NCBI RefSeq assembly: GCF_002379095.1
Contig: NZ_NBZV01000021.1
Coordinates: 1-64,000, forward strand
DNA length: 64,000 bases
Direction of reading: 5' to 3'
Source: Polaromonas sp. AER18D-145
GTDB taxonomy: Bacteria > Pseudomonadota > Gammaproteobacteria > Burkholderiales > Burkholderiaceae_C
The notes below the pieces were generated by a model. The model was not told the origin of the DNA. It did no database searches and worked only from the letters and a program-made list of their open reading frames with translations. Made by a program: the position numbers and the translations under genes. The first letter of the stretch is position 1, and each line of letters starts with the position of its first letter. This document shows positions 1-8,014 of the stretch, piece by piece.

Positions 1-244
1 ATTCGTCCACCGAGGGCGGCAGAAGGTAAGCAGTGTCTCGGTCAACAGATATGAACCGGCTCATCGGGCAGGACTCCTTTGGTCTACTCCAGCAATTGTT
101 GCGCCATACCCCGCTTCGCGAAAGACGGGAAAGCCCGACAGGCTCCTAGAAGGTGAGCCAGGGTAGTGCGTGTTTTACGCGCCAACTCGCTTGAAACCTC
201 GACATGAAGGAATAATGGATTTCCAGACCAGGCATTAAACGGAC
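1..244. other. Left edge, no gene supported
   Basis: I see no convincing gene here. A 63-codon minus-strand reading frame exists (84-275) but it runs through the terminator stem at 252-281, lacks a ribosome binding site and has no family-like pattern, so it is not called. Confidence 0.5.
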
Positions 245-281
245 AAAAAAAAGGCCCATCCATCTGAAGATGCATAGGCCT
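245..281 (-). terminator. Rho-independent terminator of the GNAT-like operon
   Basis: Read on the minus strand, AGGCC and GGCCT close a stem whose inner part (281 down to 252) also pairs with one mismatch around a TTCA loop, followed by eight T residues (252-245). It lies 16 nt after the stop codon of the gene at 297-860. Confidence 0.8.
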
Positions 282-296
282 TATGGGGTTTTGAAA

Positions 297-860
297 TTAC
301 GCTCGTATGCGTGGGCGCGATGTCTTTTTCTCGTGCTGAGAACAATCTGATACAACCAGCAGCGTTATGCCAGGTGGCGTTGATGCCAAGTATTGCTCCA
401 ACTCCCATTGCATGTCGTGCAAGTCATTCCAGTCACCAGTGGCAGATTGGTAAACATTGCGCTGAGCATCTGACGGACTTTCGATTGCATGAAAGCTATC
501 AGCGAGCTGGGAGTATCTAGCCAGCTTCTCCTTGTTCGCGTTGAGTTGATCACGCTTCACAGCGTATTCGGAGTCAGGCAAAAATCGCTTCGGAATGGAT
601 GCAAACAGTTTGGCACCATCACCAGTCAACATTCCCCAGTCAATCTCTTGGCTAGGGAATTCGCGCTGCAACTGGTAAACCAGCGCGGACCCGTAACCGT
701 TACGACGCAGGCTTGGCTGCACCTCAACCATGTTGATTGACGGCTTTCCCTGGAACAGAACATAGTCGATCCAACCAACTGTCGAATTGTTGACATCCGC
801 AATCAACCTCAGATTGGATTGTCCTGATGGACCATCCCGTGACGCTGTGCGGAATCTCAT
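297..860 (-). CDS. GNAT-fold acetyltransferase-like protein
   Basis: A 187-aa protein. Residues about 43-70 look like GNAT motif A: a beta strand (INMVEVQP) followed by RRNGYGS, the acetyl-CoA pyrophosphate-binding loop pattern (R/Q-x-x-G-x-G/A), and an amphipathic helix. The C-terminal ~90 residues are charged and not recognisable, so the fold may be partial or extended. The substrate cannot be told. It starts 9 nt after the stop of the upstream gene (870-1394), so the two are probably co-transcribed, and a strong terminator follows its stop. Family assignment rests on motif A only. Confidence 0.6.
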   Translation of the reverse strand: MRFRTASRDGPSGQSNLRLIADVNNSTVGWIDYVLFQGKPSINMVEVQPSLRRNGYGSALVYQLQREFPSQEIDWGMLTGDGAKLFASIPKRFLPDSEYAVKRDQLNANKEKLARYSQLADSFHAIESPSDAQRNVYQSATGDWNDLHDMQWELEQYLASTPPGITLLVVSDCSQHEKKTSRPRIRA

Positions 861-869
861 TTCCCGCCC

Positions 870-1394
870 TTAGCCGCGCGGGCGGATTTCTTCAACAGAT
901 CGCTCGACTGCGGAATCTGCCTCAGCCACGATCATGGTAAATGGTCGTTTAGTTGCCTGCAGAGCAGGGAACCTGCTTACCCACGCTTCACGTCCGTCGG
1001 CGAGGGTATGGCGCTCTGGCTGCACAGGAGGAGTTACCCCATCCTTCAGCCGCAAGACACTGTTTTTCGCATAGACCTCAACATCCGAATCGGGGGCGAC
1101 CACATCTGCAAAAGAGCGAAGAACAGAATCGTCCTGCGCGGCATCCGACAGATATACCCGTCGCGGATTTTTCCCCTGTTGTTGGTTTCCCCTTTTCCTT
1201 GAGCTACCAGAGTCTTTGGACGAACGGTCCAGCCCACGTTGGTGGGCTTCAAATCGTTCCTCTTCATTGGCGTAGGTTCGGACTTCCTGAACGACCGATG
1301 ATTCGCCACTAGCCGCAACCCCAGGTCGATGCCAAACAATTGCGGGCTTACCATCTCGTGTTCCCCATTCGCCGGGGTTCATTATTTCTACCAT
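870..1394 (-). CDS. Hypothetical protein, first gene of the GNAT operon
   Basis: A 174-aa protein that I do not recognise. The start at 1394 has AGGAAA five bases upstream; an in-frame ATG four codons later (MNPGEW) is also possible. The middle (about residues 55-80) is rich in Ser, Arg, Lys and Gln and is probably disordered; the ends look folded, with a hydrophobic strand pattern near residues 150-160. No signal peptide or membrane segment is visible. It is followed after 9 nt by the GNAT-like gene, which suggests a functional pair, but there is no direct evidence for what the pair does. Confidence 0.6.
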   Translation of the reverse strand: MVEIMNPGEWGTRDGKPAIVWHRPGVAASGESSVVQEVRTYANEEERFEAHQRGLDRSSKDSGSSRKRGNQQQGKNPRRVYLSDAAQDDSVLRSFADVVAPDSDVEVYAKNSVLRLKDGVTPPVQPERHTLADGREAWVSRFPALQATKRPFTMIVAEADSAVERSVEEIRPRG

Positions 1395-1903
1395 TTTCCT
1401 ATCGGGCTAGTGCCCGCTCCATGTTGTGAACAAGCACCGGCCCGGGAGGGCAACTGGTGCCCATCCGGGTTGTTCTGAAATTAACCGTATGCCTTCAAGA
1501 CACGGTCCCTACCGACTCGCGGGGCAGCGCAATTACACCGCCGCGAGGGAAGAAGTAACTACGTCTATTCCGAAGACTTTCAACCTAGGCCTGGATCTTG
1601 TGCGGTAGGCTCGCCAAAAGTCGATGTCATCGCCCAAGGCAGTATTTGAATGCGGCTCCGCGATGGAGCCGTTGTTGAAAGGCTTGCACTTGGGCAAGCA
1701 AGTCAGCTTTGCGCTGAAGTGGTAGGATTCTAGCGATTTCTATGCGCTCTGTCAGGCCATCTGGCCAGAAGTCAAGAATCATGAAGGGAAGTTGGGAGTC
1801 GTGGGGGCGTGGGCCCGCAATTCACTACTTTCTATTTTATGCACGCCACTCCCTTGACGCCATGAGGTGCCCAGCCCACGGGCTGCGCCCGCATTTGCAC
1901 TGC
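1395..1903. other. Intergenic region with two hairpins
   Basis: No gene supported over about 500 bases. It contains an imperfect hairpin at about 1440-1471 (CCCGG..GGGC with GTGCCC..CCGGG) and a clean one at 1653-1671 (CGGCTCC, four-base loop, GGAGCCG). Neither has a T-run. The region upstream of 1394 must hold the promoter of the hypothetical/GNAT operon. Confidence 0.5.
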
Positions 1904-3661
1904 CTATGAAGCAACCAATACCTTAAGCTTCTCGAATTGGTGCAGAACTGGCAACTCCGCATCGCTAATGGTAGGGTGGGGCGGCCCGCTGTACCAGACG
2001 AAGCATCGGTCCTTCGCACGCGTGATGGCCACATACATCAGCCGGCGCTCAGCCTCAACATGGATCAGGTCGGAGCCATCCTCTGGCTTCGTGGCATCAA
2101 TGACGTGTACGGTCTCAAACTCCAGCCCTTTGGAGCCGTGCATCGTCATGAGCGTTACCGGGGCGGTACCGGAGGCCTTCTTGTTTTGGTTGATGAAGTA
2201 GAGGCGATTCGAGATGGTTCCGGAGAGCTTCCCGAGGATGCCTGATGCCCTGGTCAGGATCTCCCGTGTTCGCCGGGAGCGCTGCTTCGACGCGAGCCAT
2301 GCTCCCACATCCAGGACCACCTCTGTGTGGCTCCCAGCGGGCATCTGGTTGCGCCAATACCTGCAGGACTCGGCAAACTCCTTGAGAATCTTTGCGTCTT
2401 GCGGCGTTGCGGAATCGAGACTGGGAACCTCACCGGTTAAAAAGGCAGCAGCATCCCCTTTCATCACATGAAGCAACTCCGTTTTGACTGCATCGTCGAG
2501 TTCCATGCACCGAAGGCTGCCGAGCACACCTACTGGGGAGTTGTCGAGCAAGGATTGAAGCAGGCTAAGGTATGTCGCAACCCAGGCGTTGTCCCAGATT
2601 GACTTCCCGATCCGGATGTAGGGCACCTCGCATGCCGTCAAGGCCAGTTCCAGCTCGTTGAGCGAGTGGTTCATGCGCGAAAGCACAACAGTGTTGGTGT
2701 GGCGCTCGGGTGTTTTGCTGATTAACTCCGCAAGTTCCTCACACTGCGTCTCGATGCTACCGGTATGGTAGGCGGCGATCTTTCCGCCGGGGCCGCGAGT
2801 CGCCACCAGGTCCTTCTTCAGCCGGCTACCGTTGCGGGCGACCAACGTGATGGCATGCGAAAGAATTTCTTCCTTGCATCTGAAGTTGTCACCCAACTCG
2901 ATCCGCCTCGCCCCGAAGGTGTCCATGAAGTCCTTCATGCCGGCGTAGCCAAGGGCATTGCGCCACTCGTAGATCGACTGGTCGTCGTCTCCCACGATCG
3001 TCACGTTGAGTCCCGCCCTCGCATGGGCAAATATCCACACCCTCTGCAGCTCATCGGTATCCTGTCCCTCATCCACGATCATGTCGGTGAAGTTCATCGG
3101 AGGGATAGATTCCTGATGGACAAGCAGGGCGCAGTCTCTCATGACGGTGTAGAGATCCGTCGCGCGGCTTGCATTCACGCGCTCCATGTACCGCTTGATT
3201 ACTTCCGATGCGGGCGGGGTCAGTTCCACTCGATCTCGGTCAATCGCATACATGAACGACTCAAATTCAACCCTGATGGCCTTCACGTGGTCGTTGTCGG
3301 AGGCGTAAGGGTTGAGCGCCTCATTTAGAAGGATGCCTTGTTGTACGGGGCTTAGGAGCTTCTGGGCGGGGCGATGGGTGTGTAGGTGCTGCAGCGCAAT
3401 ACTGTGGAACGTCCCGACGCGTAGCTTTTCCCGGTTGAACGGGCGTCCTCCGGCTTCTTCTTGGGCCTTGTCGAGGCGGCGGCGCATTTCTTCCGCGCCT
3501 TCTTTGGTGAACGTCACCATGAGCAGCCGGCGGGCGGGGTCGGCGAGGATTCTGCGAGCTTTCGCAACAGAGGTTGTGGTCTTCCCGCTCCCGGGGCCGG
3601 CAACGATCAGTAGGTGGCCATCATGCTCGATGGCATCTTGTTGGGCGGGTGTGAATCCCAT
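1904..3661 (-). CDS. UvrD/Rep-type SF1A DNA helicase
   Basis: A 585-aa ATP-dependent 3'-5' DNA helicase of superfamily 1A. In order: Q motif FTPAQQDAI (3-11), Walker A GPGSGKT (22-28), motif Ia (VTFTKEGAEEM, about 49-59), Walker B VDEGQD (about 195), motif III GDDDQSIYEWR (about 220), motif V TMHGSKGLEF (about 505) and motif VI MYVAITRAKDR (about 540). It is shorter than UvrD or Rep (about 670-720 aa), with a reduced 2B/C-terminal region and no nuclease domain. The start is 10 nt from the end of the preceding terminator, so it probably has its own weak promoter or is reached by readthrough. Likely role: repair, or processing of element DNA during replication or transfer. Confidence 0.9.
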   Translation of the reverse strand: MGFTPAQQDAIEHDGHLLIVAGPGSGKTTTSVAKARRILADPARRLLMVTFTKEGAEEMRRRLDKAQEEAGGRPFNREKLRVGTFHSIALQHLHTHRPAQKLLSPVQQGILLNEALNPYASDNDHVKAIRVEFESFMYAIDRDRVELTPPASEVIKRYMERVNASRATDLYTVMRDCALLVHQESIPPMNFTDMIVDEGQDTDELQRVWIFAHARAGLNVTIVGDDDQSIYEWRNALGYAGMKDFMDTFGARRIELGDNFRCKEEILSHAITLVARNGSRLKKDLVATRGPGGKIAAYHTGSIETQCEELAELISKTPERHTNTVVLSRMNHSLNELELALTACEVPYIRIGKSIWDNAWVATYLSLLQSLLDNSPVGVLGSLRCMELDDAVKTELLHVMKGDAAAFLTGEVPSLDSATPQDAKILKEFAESCRYWRNQMPAGSHTEVVLDVGAWLASKQRSRRTREILTRASGILGKLSGTISNRLYFINQNKKASGTAPVTLMTMHGSKGLEFETVHVIDATKPEDGSDLIHVEAERRLMYVAITRAKDRCFVWYSGPPHPTISDAELPVLHQFEKLKVLVAS

Positions 3662-3670
3662 TGCAGGCCT

Positions 3671-3696
3671 AAAAAAAAGGCCGCTCGGGGCGGCCT
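3671..3696 (-). terminator. Rho-independent terminator between two minus-strand genes
   Basis: On the minus strand AGGCCGC (3696-3690) and GCGGCCT (3684-3678) form a 7-bp GC-rich stem followed by eight T residues (3678-3671). It ends transcription of the gene at 3713-4618 and lies just ahead of the helicase start codon. Confidence 0.85.
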
Positions 3697-3712
3697 ATGG
3701 GGTACAGGGCAT

Positions 3713-4618
3713 TCAGGCCGCTGCGACGGGCTGCTCTTCTACAGCAGGAGAGCCTGCGGGTGTGGCCGGCGCTGAGTCCGTTTTGGGCTTGCGCGCCTTC
3801 GAGGCTGACTTAGTTGCAGCAGAACTTGCGGCTACTGCATCGTCCAGGACTTTGCTCGGGTCTACGTCGCCCATGTTGAGAGCGCTGTCGGTCTTCCCAT
3901 CGGCTTCCATCGAATTCGCAAAAGCCTGCAGCTCCTGGCCTTGCGCCTCGACCTGGGCGGACTGTTCCGGGCTTGACGACCCTTTGTGCCGCTGTTCCTG
4001 CATCATTCGGTCGGCCTCGCGGTAGAGCCGAACGACTTCGTTGCGCAACGCCGCTGCAAAGGCGCGCACGGCGTTTTTGCACATGTATTCGGCCTGGGCA
4101 CGCTGTGTCGAGTCAATCACGCCCATAAGGTTGGCGGTGCCAGCCAGCAGGTTGAAGCGGTCGAGCTCCTTGAGTGTTGCGAAGTAACGACGGGCGAAGC
4201 CGCTGATCACTGGAACAGTCGCCACAATGCCGTTGGGATAGACCGTGCTTTCCATCTTGGTCCCGTTTTGCTGCATGACCTTTTCAAACCGGTTTGACCA
4301 GTTCTCGAGGAGGGTAGCCATGCTTGTGAGTTTTTTGGTCACAATCTCCGCGTAACGGTCCAGCAGCTCCTGGTTGTAGCCATGCCACGAACGATATTGG
4401 TATTCGTAGGCCAAAACCTTCGAGATGTAGCCGAAGTCCCGCCGGTAGAACGTCATGGCGGTCGGGGAGCTCAGCAACTCGCCGTCCATGAAGTGAATCG
4501 GGCCGCGGTAGGAATTGGCGAACGCCTCGCCAAAAACATCAACCATCGCCTGGCGGCGCTGTGGCGATAGTTGATCGGCAACGGGCTGGGCGTTGTTGGC
4601 AGAGGAATCGTTTGCCAT
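3713..4618 (-). CDS. Hypothetical element-borne protein, 301 aa
   Basis: The start is placed at the ATG at 4618 (MANDSS...), preceded by GGAGAG at good spacing; the longer frame upstream lacks a ribosome binding site and reads like non-coding sequence. Residues 20-235 are mixed helical, with an aromatic-rich stretch (FYRRDFGYISKVLAYEYQY) and a long amphipathic helix near 190-230. The tail is Ala/Ser/Pro/Lys-rich and disordered. I cannot assign a family. Conjugation-associated helper or regulator proteins of this size and layout occur on large elements (DUF1845/AcaB-like is one possibility), but I see no decisive motif. It has its own terminator downstream and an inverted repeat upstream. Confidence 0.65.
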   Translation of the reverse strand: MANDSSANNAQPVADQLSPQRRQAMVDVFGEAFANSYRGPIHFMDGELLSSPTAMTFYRRDFGYISKVLAYEYQYRSWHGYNQELLDRYAEIVTKKLTSMATLLENWSNRFEKVMQQNGTKMESTVYPNGIVATVPVISGFARRYFATLKELDRFNLLAGTANLMGVIDSTQRAQAEYMCKNAVRAFAAALRNEVVRLYREADRMMQEQRHKGSSSPEQSAQVEAQGQELQAFANSMEADGKTDSALNMGDVDPSKVLDDAVAASSAATKSASKARKPKTDSAPATPAGSPAVEEQPVAAA

Positions 4619-4637
4619 GGTGGAACTCTCCAAAAAT

Positions 4638-4655
4638 AGTTGTACAAAGACAACT
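4638..4655. promoter_or_regulatory. Inverted repeat upstream of the 301-aa gene
   Basis: AGTTGT and ACAACT (4638-4643, 4650-4655) form a 6-bp inverted repeat with a 6-nt spacer, 20 nt upstream of the start codon at 4618 and overlapping its probable 5' leader. It could be an operator or a small hairpin; no regulator can be assigned. Confidence 0.4.
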
Positions 4656-4792
4656 TTGAATTTAGAGCACCCCCGTGCTGCGCGAGCCCGGCCAACGTAG
4701 CAAAAGTAGCTCGTTGAACGCCTAAGCCACCCGTGCCAGCCGTCAAAGTCCCTTGTGGTTGAAGCCAACCTCGTGCAACTGGTCGCGATCAA

Positions 4793-5217
4793 TTGACGGA
4801 TGGATTGACCGCTTCAATAATTGCCGCGTAGGTCGAAAATCGGCCTGCAGTGCAGATGGGACACTTAAACTTTTCGATCCGTCATAGTCAGCCGCGACGG
4901 CGGCCGACAGCCCGCAAGGGTAAAGAATTATTGTGAAGGCCGAGATTCGGTTTTCTGGGGCGAGGTGCTTCGGCACCTCATCCGCTAAACGTGGCCACTC
5001 GGGCAATACCTGACAAGTTTTCGGCGACTTGTGAGGTCTTTCTCGACGTTTGTCGTAAAAGATCGTGCAGCAATGCATGGTTGCGTGTCGTGTACACGCC
5101 TTATTGAGGTGAACTTGCTATCGCTTGTTCATCATGGTTTTTCTCATTCCCTCGGGGCACTTACCCCCTTGGGTGTGGTGCTTTCTTGGGTTTTTCTTAA
5201 TTCTTTAGGAGACTCTC
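4793..5217. other. Intergenic region with hairpins before a micro-ORF
   Basis: About 425 bases without a supported gene, between a minus-strand gene and a plus-strand block. It holds a very stable hairpin with a TTCG tetraloop at 4962-4979 (GAGGTGC / GCACCTC) and a nested CCC..GGGG / CCCC..GGG structure at 5149-5173. AGGAG just before 5218 is the ribosome binding site of the 43-aa ORF. Divergent promoters are expected here, but I cannot pick one with confidence. Confidence 0.5.
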
Positions 5218-5349
5218 ATGAAAGTTATCATCGTATTGGCCGGTCTTGCTCTCGTAGCTACCTTCGCCATTGGTACCGTCAAAAACGGCACCAACACCAT
5301 CTCGGCAAACCATTCCAAGATTGAAAAAATCTTGGACGAAGCCAAGTAA
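5218..5349 (+). CDS. 43-aa single-pass membrane peptide
   Basis: A micro-ORF with AGGAG seven bases before the ATG. The peptide begins MKVIIVLAGLALVATFAIG, a textbook hydrophobic segment (or uncleaved signal anchor), followed by a polar, Lys/Asn/Glu-containing tail ending ILDEAK. No lipobox. A hairpin-bearing leader precedes it and an AGAGGCCC/GGGTCTCT hairpin follows at 5355-5372. Function unknown; small inner-membrane peptides of this type may be entry-exclusion or regulatory factors, but nothing here proves that. Confidence 0.55.
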   Translation: MKVIIVLAGLALVATFAIGTVKNGTNTISANHSKIEKILDEAK

Positions 5350-5352
5350 ACA

Positions 5353-5561
5353 GTAGAGGCCCTCGGGTCTCTGCTCGTTTATCCATCCCTTCCGTTCCTC
5401 TTCACACATTTTCACAGCGTGAGCACTTCTCGATGCAAGTCGATTAGCGCGAACCCTGGGTTCGCATTCACCTGGGCAGCACTCGCTGCCCTTTCATTAA
5501 CCCAGCAGGGAGCACTCCCTGTTGGGAGTCTCCTTTGCCGGTTCGAGCCAAAGGAAGACGA
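5353..5561 (+). promoter_or_regulatory. Stacked-hairpin leader of the 5563 ORF
   Basis: Consecutive hairpins: 5355-5372 (one G-T wobble); 5449-5465 (GCGAACC, CTG, GGTTCGC); 5474-5491 (GGGCAGC, ACTC, GCTGCCC); 5501-5526 (CCCAGCAGGGAG with CTCCCTGTTGGG); and 5528-5559, in which TCCTTTG pairs with CAAAGGA so that the Shine-Dalgarno AAGGAAG lies inside a stem directly before the ATG. This architecture recurs at other loci of the window. Confidence 0.6.
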
Positions 5562-5562
5562 A

Positions 5563-5622
5563 ATGAAATCTCTTCTTGTGACCAGTCCCTTCAAGGCCTG
5601 TCATGTACGCGAAAACGCTTAG
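5563..5622 (+). CDS. 19-aa leader peptide
   Basis: A very short ORF (MKSLLVTSPFKACHVRENA) with a strong Shine-Dalgarno (AAGGAAGA) six bases upstream. Its stop overlaps the start of the next gene (5603) by 20 nt in another frame, so translation of the peptide probably re-initiates into the next gene, which has only a poor ribosome binding site of its own. The Shine-Dalgarno sits in a hairpin, which suggests a translational control point. Whether the peptide has a function of its own is unknown. Confidence 0.4.
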   Translation: MKSLLVTSPFKACHVRENA

Positions 5623-6463
5623 CCGCGTCCCACACGTACAGCTTTTCTTCCCTATGTTCACCTCGCACGAAATTGCGGTTTGGACAGAACACGAACTGAA
5701 ACGCCTTGAGCGCAAAGAGAAGCGGCTGCAAAAGGTGGCGACGGTCTGGATTCCTCGGGATCCGCAGAAGGCTGTTGCCATTGATTTGCTTGCCGACTCT
5801 CTGCTCGATCAGCCGCTCGGTCTCACTCCCGACAAGGAGCTTGTTGATCTTGGCGATCCGTTTACCGACATCGGTGACGCGGACTGCCCAGGTTCTGAAA
5901 GCGACGAGAAGGTTGTGTGGACCGAGGACGCTATCGCGCAGCTGCACGAAGGCCTCGTGTTCTATTCCCTCCGGCTCCTACGGGCCAGAGGGAACGGGAA
6001 AGAAAAGAAAGAAATCCTTCGCTGGATCTTTGCCCCTCCTGCTGTGGCCTACGCCACGGTTAGCGAGTCAGGCAACAAGGTCTGGAAGGTTATCCAACCA
6101 TCTGAAGTGCCATTTAGCTTTGAGCTGTCCTGCCGACTTACTGGCAAGAGCCCTGAGCGCTTGAGAGAGGGCTTAGTACCCATCCTCAAAGACATTGGCC
6201 TATTTGAACTCTTTAAGGAGATTGACGATGCACAACAATGCAAACAACGGCGCGCAAGTAGCGCCTACGACAACAAACGAAACAGCGAAAGCGGAGAGCC
6301 CACAAGCCCAGCCGAAGTCGCTGTTCCAGCGGTACGCAATCCGCTCGACATTCAACATTCCCGAGGCGCCGGAAAAGGCAGAAATCCAGGGGATGGCGCC
6401 GGGCCTCTACGGAGTACCCCGAATCGACCCGTTCTACGTCTTCGAAACAGAACGCCTGCGTGA
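5603..6463 (+). CDS. Hypothetical protein overlapping the AAA+ gene
   Basis: A 286-aa frame. Residues 1-208 look like a real, mostly alpha-helical protein: charged helix near 30-45 (EHELKRLERKEKRLQK) and a compact region at 120-208 ending ELFKEIDD. From about residue 209 the frame runs inside the next gene, and the tail (Ser/Arg/Pro/Gly-rich) looks like out-of-frame translation. The 236-nt overlap is unusual; a one-base indel near 6228 in an ancestor, or in the sequence, would let the gene end at the next ATG as its neighbours do. No family recognised. Starts at 5603 or 5654 are both possible; translational coupling to the 19-aa ORF favours 5603. Confidence 0.55.
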   Translation: MYAKTLSRVPHVQLFFPMFTSHEIAVWTEHELKRLERKEKRLQKVATVWIPRDPQKAVAIDLLADSLLDQPLGLTPDKELVDLGDPFTDIGDADCPGSESDEKVVWTEDAIAQLHEGLVFYSLRLLRARGNGKEKKEILRWIFAPPAVAYATVSESGNKVWKVIQPSEVPFSFELSCRLTGKSPERLREGLVPILKDIGLFELFKEIDDAQQCKQRRASSAYDNKRNSESGEPTSPAEVAVPAVRNPLDIQHSRGAGKGRNPGDGAGPLRSTPNRPVLRLRNRTPA

Positions 6464-7289
6464 TCTCACGATGTTCTGGGTGGGGGGCTTCACGTTCTGC
6501 GTGATCGAAGGCGACCCATCGGCCGGCAAATCGTCTCTCTTTGAGCAATGGCATGCGCGGCTGAACGTGCCTTTGTACAAGATCTCCTGCGGTCCTACGA
6601 CCGAGAACTATCACTTGATTGGCCAGTACATGCCGACAAGCGAAGGGAGCTTGAAGTGGCATGACGGACCTGTGACAAGGGCCTGTCGTGAGGGTTCATC
6701 GGTACTGCTCGATGAATACAACAATCTAGATCCTGCTGAAGCCACTGCGCTGAACCTGGTGCTGGAAGGGTATTCATTCATGATCCCGCAAACTGGGGAG
6801 ATCATCCAGCCTGCGCCGACAACCAGGATCTTCGCAACGCAGAATTCGGTTGACTCGCTCGCAGCGGTTGCCGGTCGCAATGTGATGGACGTGGCCAACG
6901 AGGACCGTTGCTTCTACATGGAAGTCGACTATCTGCGGCCAGACCTGGAAACCGAGCTGGTCATCCGCAATCTCGTAGCTGGTGGCGTGAGCACAGCACT
7001 GGCCGAGTCCATTGCAATGATGACAGTCGGCGTGGCCAACAAGGTGCGCCGAGCCTTCCGCGAGGGGGCCGATGGGATCGAGAAACCAATATCGACTCGT
7101 GCGGTCTTGCGGTGGGCGAAGCTCACTGCGATGTACCAGCCGGTGCTCAGCAAACAGACGCGAAGCGGAATTCATTACGCGCTTCGCCGTGCACTGAAGA
7201 TGCCTGTGACGATGGCGTCCGCGGTGAACGAGATGATCACCCTTGTTGCTGGCTACGACGAGAACTGTCGCAGCAGGGTCGGACCATGA
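6228..7289 (+). CDS. MoxR/CobS-like AAA+ ATPase
   Basis: A 353-aa ATPase. The start is the ATG with AAGGAG eight bases upstream. After a Gln/Ala/Thr-rich N-terminus it shows Walker A GDPSAGKS (95-102), Walker B VLLDEYN (159-165), sensor 1 TRIFATQNS (about 200) and a long helical C-terminus. It resembles the CobS/MoxR branch, whose members partner with a von Willebrand A protein (CobT-like) in a chaperone-like pair; a CobT-like gene lies at 11048-13414 in the same block. True cobaltochelatase function is unlikely because no CobN or cobalamin genes are near. The stop overlaps the next start (ATGA). Confidence 0.8.
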   Translation: MHNNANNGAQVAPTTTNETAKAESPQAQPKSLFQRYAIRSTFNIPEAPEKAEIQGMAPGLYGVPRIDPFYVFETERLRDLTMFWVGGFTFCVIEGDPSAGKSSLFEQWHARLNVPLYKISCGPTTENYHLIGQYMPTSEGSLKWHDGPVTRACREGSSVLLDEYNNLDPAEATALNLVLEGYSFMIPQTGEIIQPAPTTRIFATQNSVDSLAAVAGRNVMDVANEDRCFYMEVDYLRPDLETELVIRNLVAGGVSTALAESIAMMTVGVANKVRRAFREGADGIEKPISTRAVLRWAKLTAMYQPVLSKQTRSGIHYALRRALKMPVTMASAVNEMITLVAGYDENCRSRVGP

Positions 7290-8002
7290 GCGGCGTCTAT
7301 GACGTCTATGAACACCCGACCAAGGGCGCTTGGGGGGTGTCGGTCCAAAGCATGAGGGTTCTGACGGCTGAAGTTGCCGGCGGGCTCGTCAGGCAGGCAA
7401 ATTTGCTGCCCCACAACCTGGCACCGGAGGTCAGCAAGCGGGTGAGGGCTGGTTTCAGGAAAATTACCCGACGAAAGTATCTTCAACTCGATGGCGAGGA
7501 GAACGGGCTTCTGAAGGGACGCTTCACTGAGGACCATCCCGAGCTTGCGATTGGTGGGGAGTTGATCTTCTTTACAACCGTCAGCATTGGGGACGACATG
7601 GCCGCTCTTGCCCAGCAGTGGGAGGTGGTCCTTGAAGCGACCGATGCAAGGCCTGAAGTACTCGAAGAATGGTTGATCCGGGTTCGCCGGGCATGCCAGT
7701 ACATCGCAGCCCCGGTTTCCCATCCTGCAATTGCCTTGGTGGTTGCGGATTGGGTTGTTGGCGGCCGTCGGATGTTGATCAGTGATCGCCCTGGTGTACC
7801 CCAAAGGGTTCCGAAGGAAGTCCCGCTGGAATGGGAGGAGTGGCTTGCCCACTTCTTCACGAAGCCAAACGAAACACGTGATGCCTTAGTGCATCTCGGG
7901 TGGTCAGTCAGGGATGCAATGTTTGCAAACCAGGCGATCACTTCTCCAAACAGTGGTGACGATGGCGGCTGGCTAGCCGACGCCGCATCAGTAGCCTTTT
8001 AA
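7286..8002 (+). CDS. Hypothetical protein, 238 aa
   Basis: Starts at the ATG overlapping the stop of the AAA+ gene (ATGA), which implies translational coupling. Soluble, no signal peptide; an N-terminal region with GVYDVYEHPTKGAWG, a central acidic/aromatic part and a C-terminal helical region ending in Gly/Asp residues. I do not recognise a family. Tight coupling to the CobS-like gene suggests a role as cofactor or substrate adaptor of that ATPase, which is inference from position only. Confidence 0.65.
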   Translation: MSGVYDVYEHPTKGAWGVSVQSMRVLTAEVAGGLVRQANLLPHNLAPEVSKRVRAGFRKITRRKYLQLDGEENGLLKGRFTEDHPELAIGGELIFFTTVSIGDDMAALAQQWEVVLEATDARPEVLEEWLIRVRRACQYIAAPVSHPAIALVVADWVVGGRRMLISDRPGVPQRVPKEVPLEWEEWLAHFFTKPNETRDALVHLGWSVRDAMFANQAITSPNSGDDGGWLADAASVAF

Positions 8003-8014
8003 GAGGAACAAAAA

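Noticed and set aside
1426-1608. 60-codon plus-strand frame in the left intergenic region
   Set aside because: Weak start context, no family-like pattern, and it begins inside a hairpin.
4743-5078. 111-codon minus-strand frame
   Set aside because: No ribosome binding site, Cys/His/Arg/Pro-rich out-of-frame composition, and it covers the very stable TTCG hairpin at 4962-4979.
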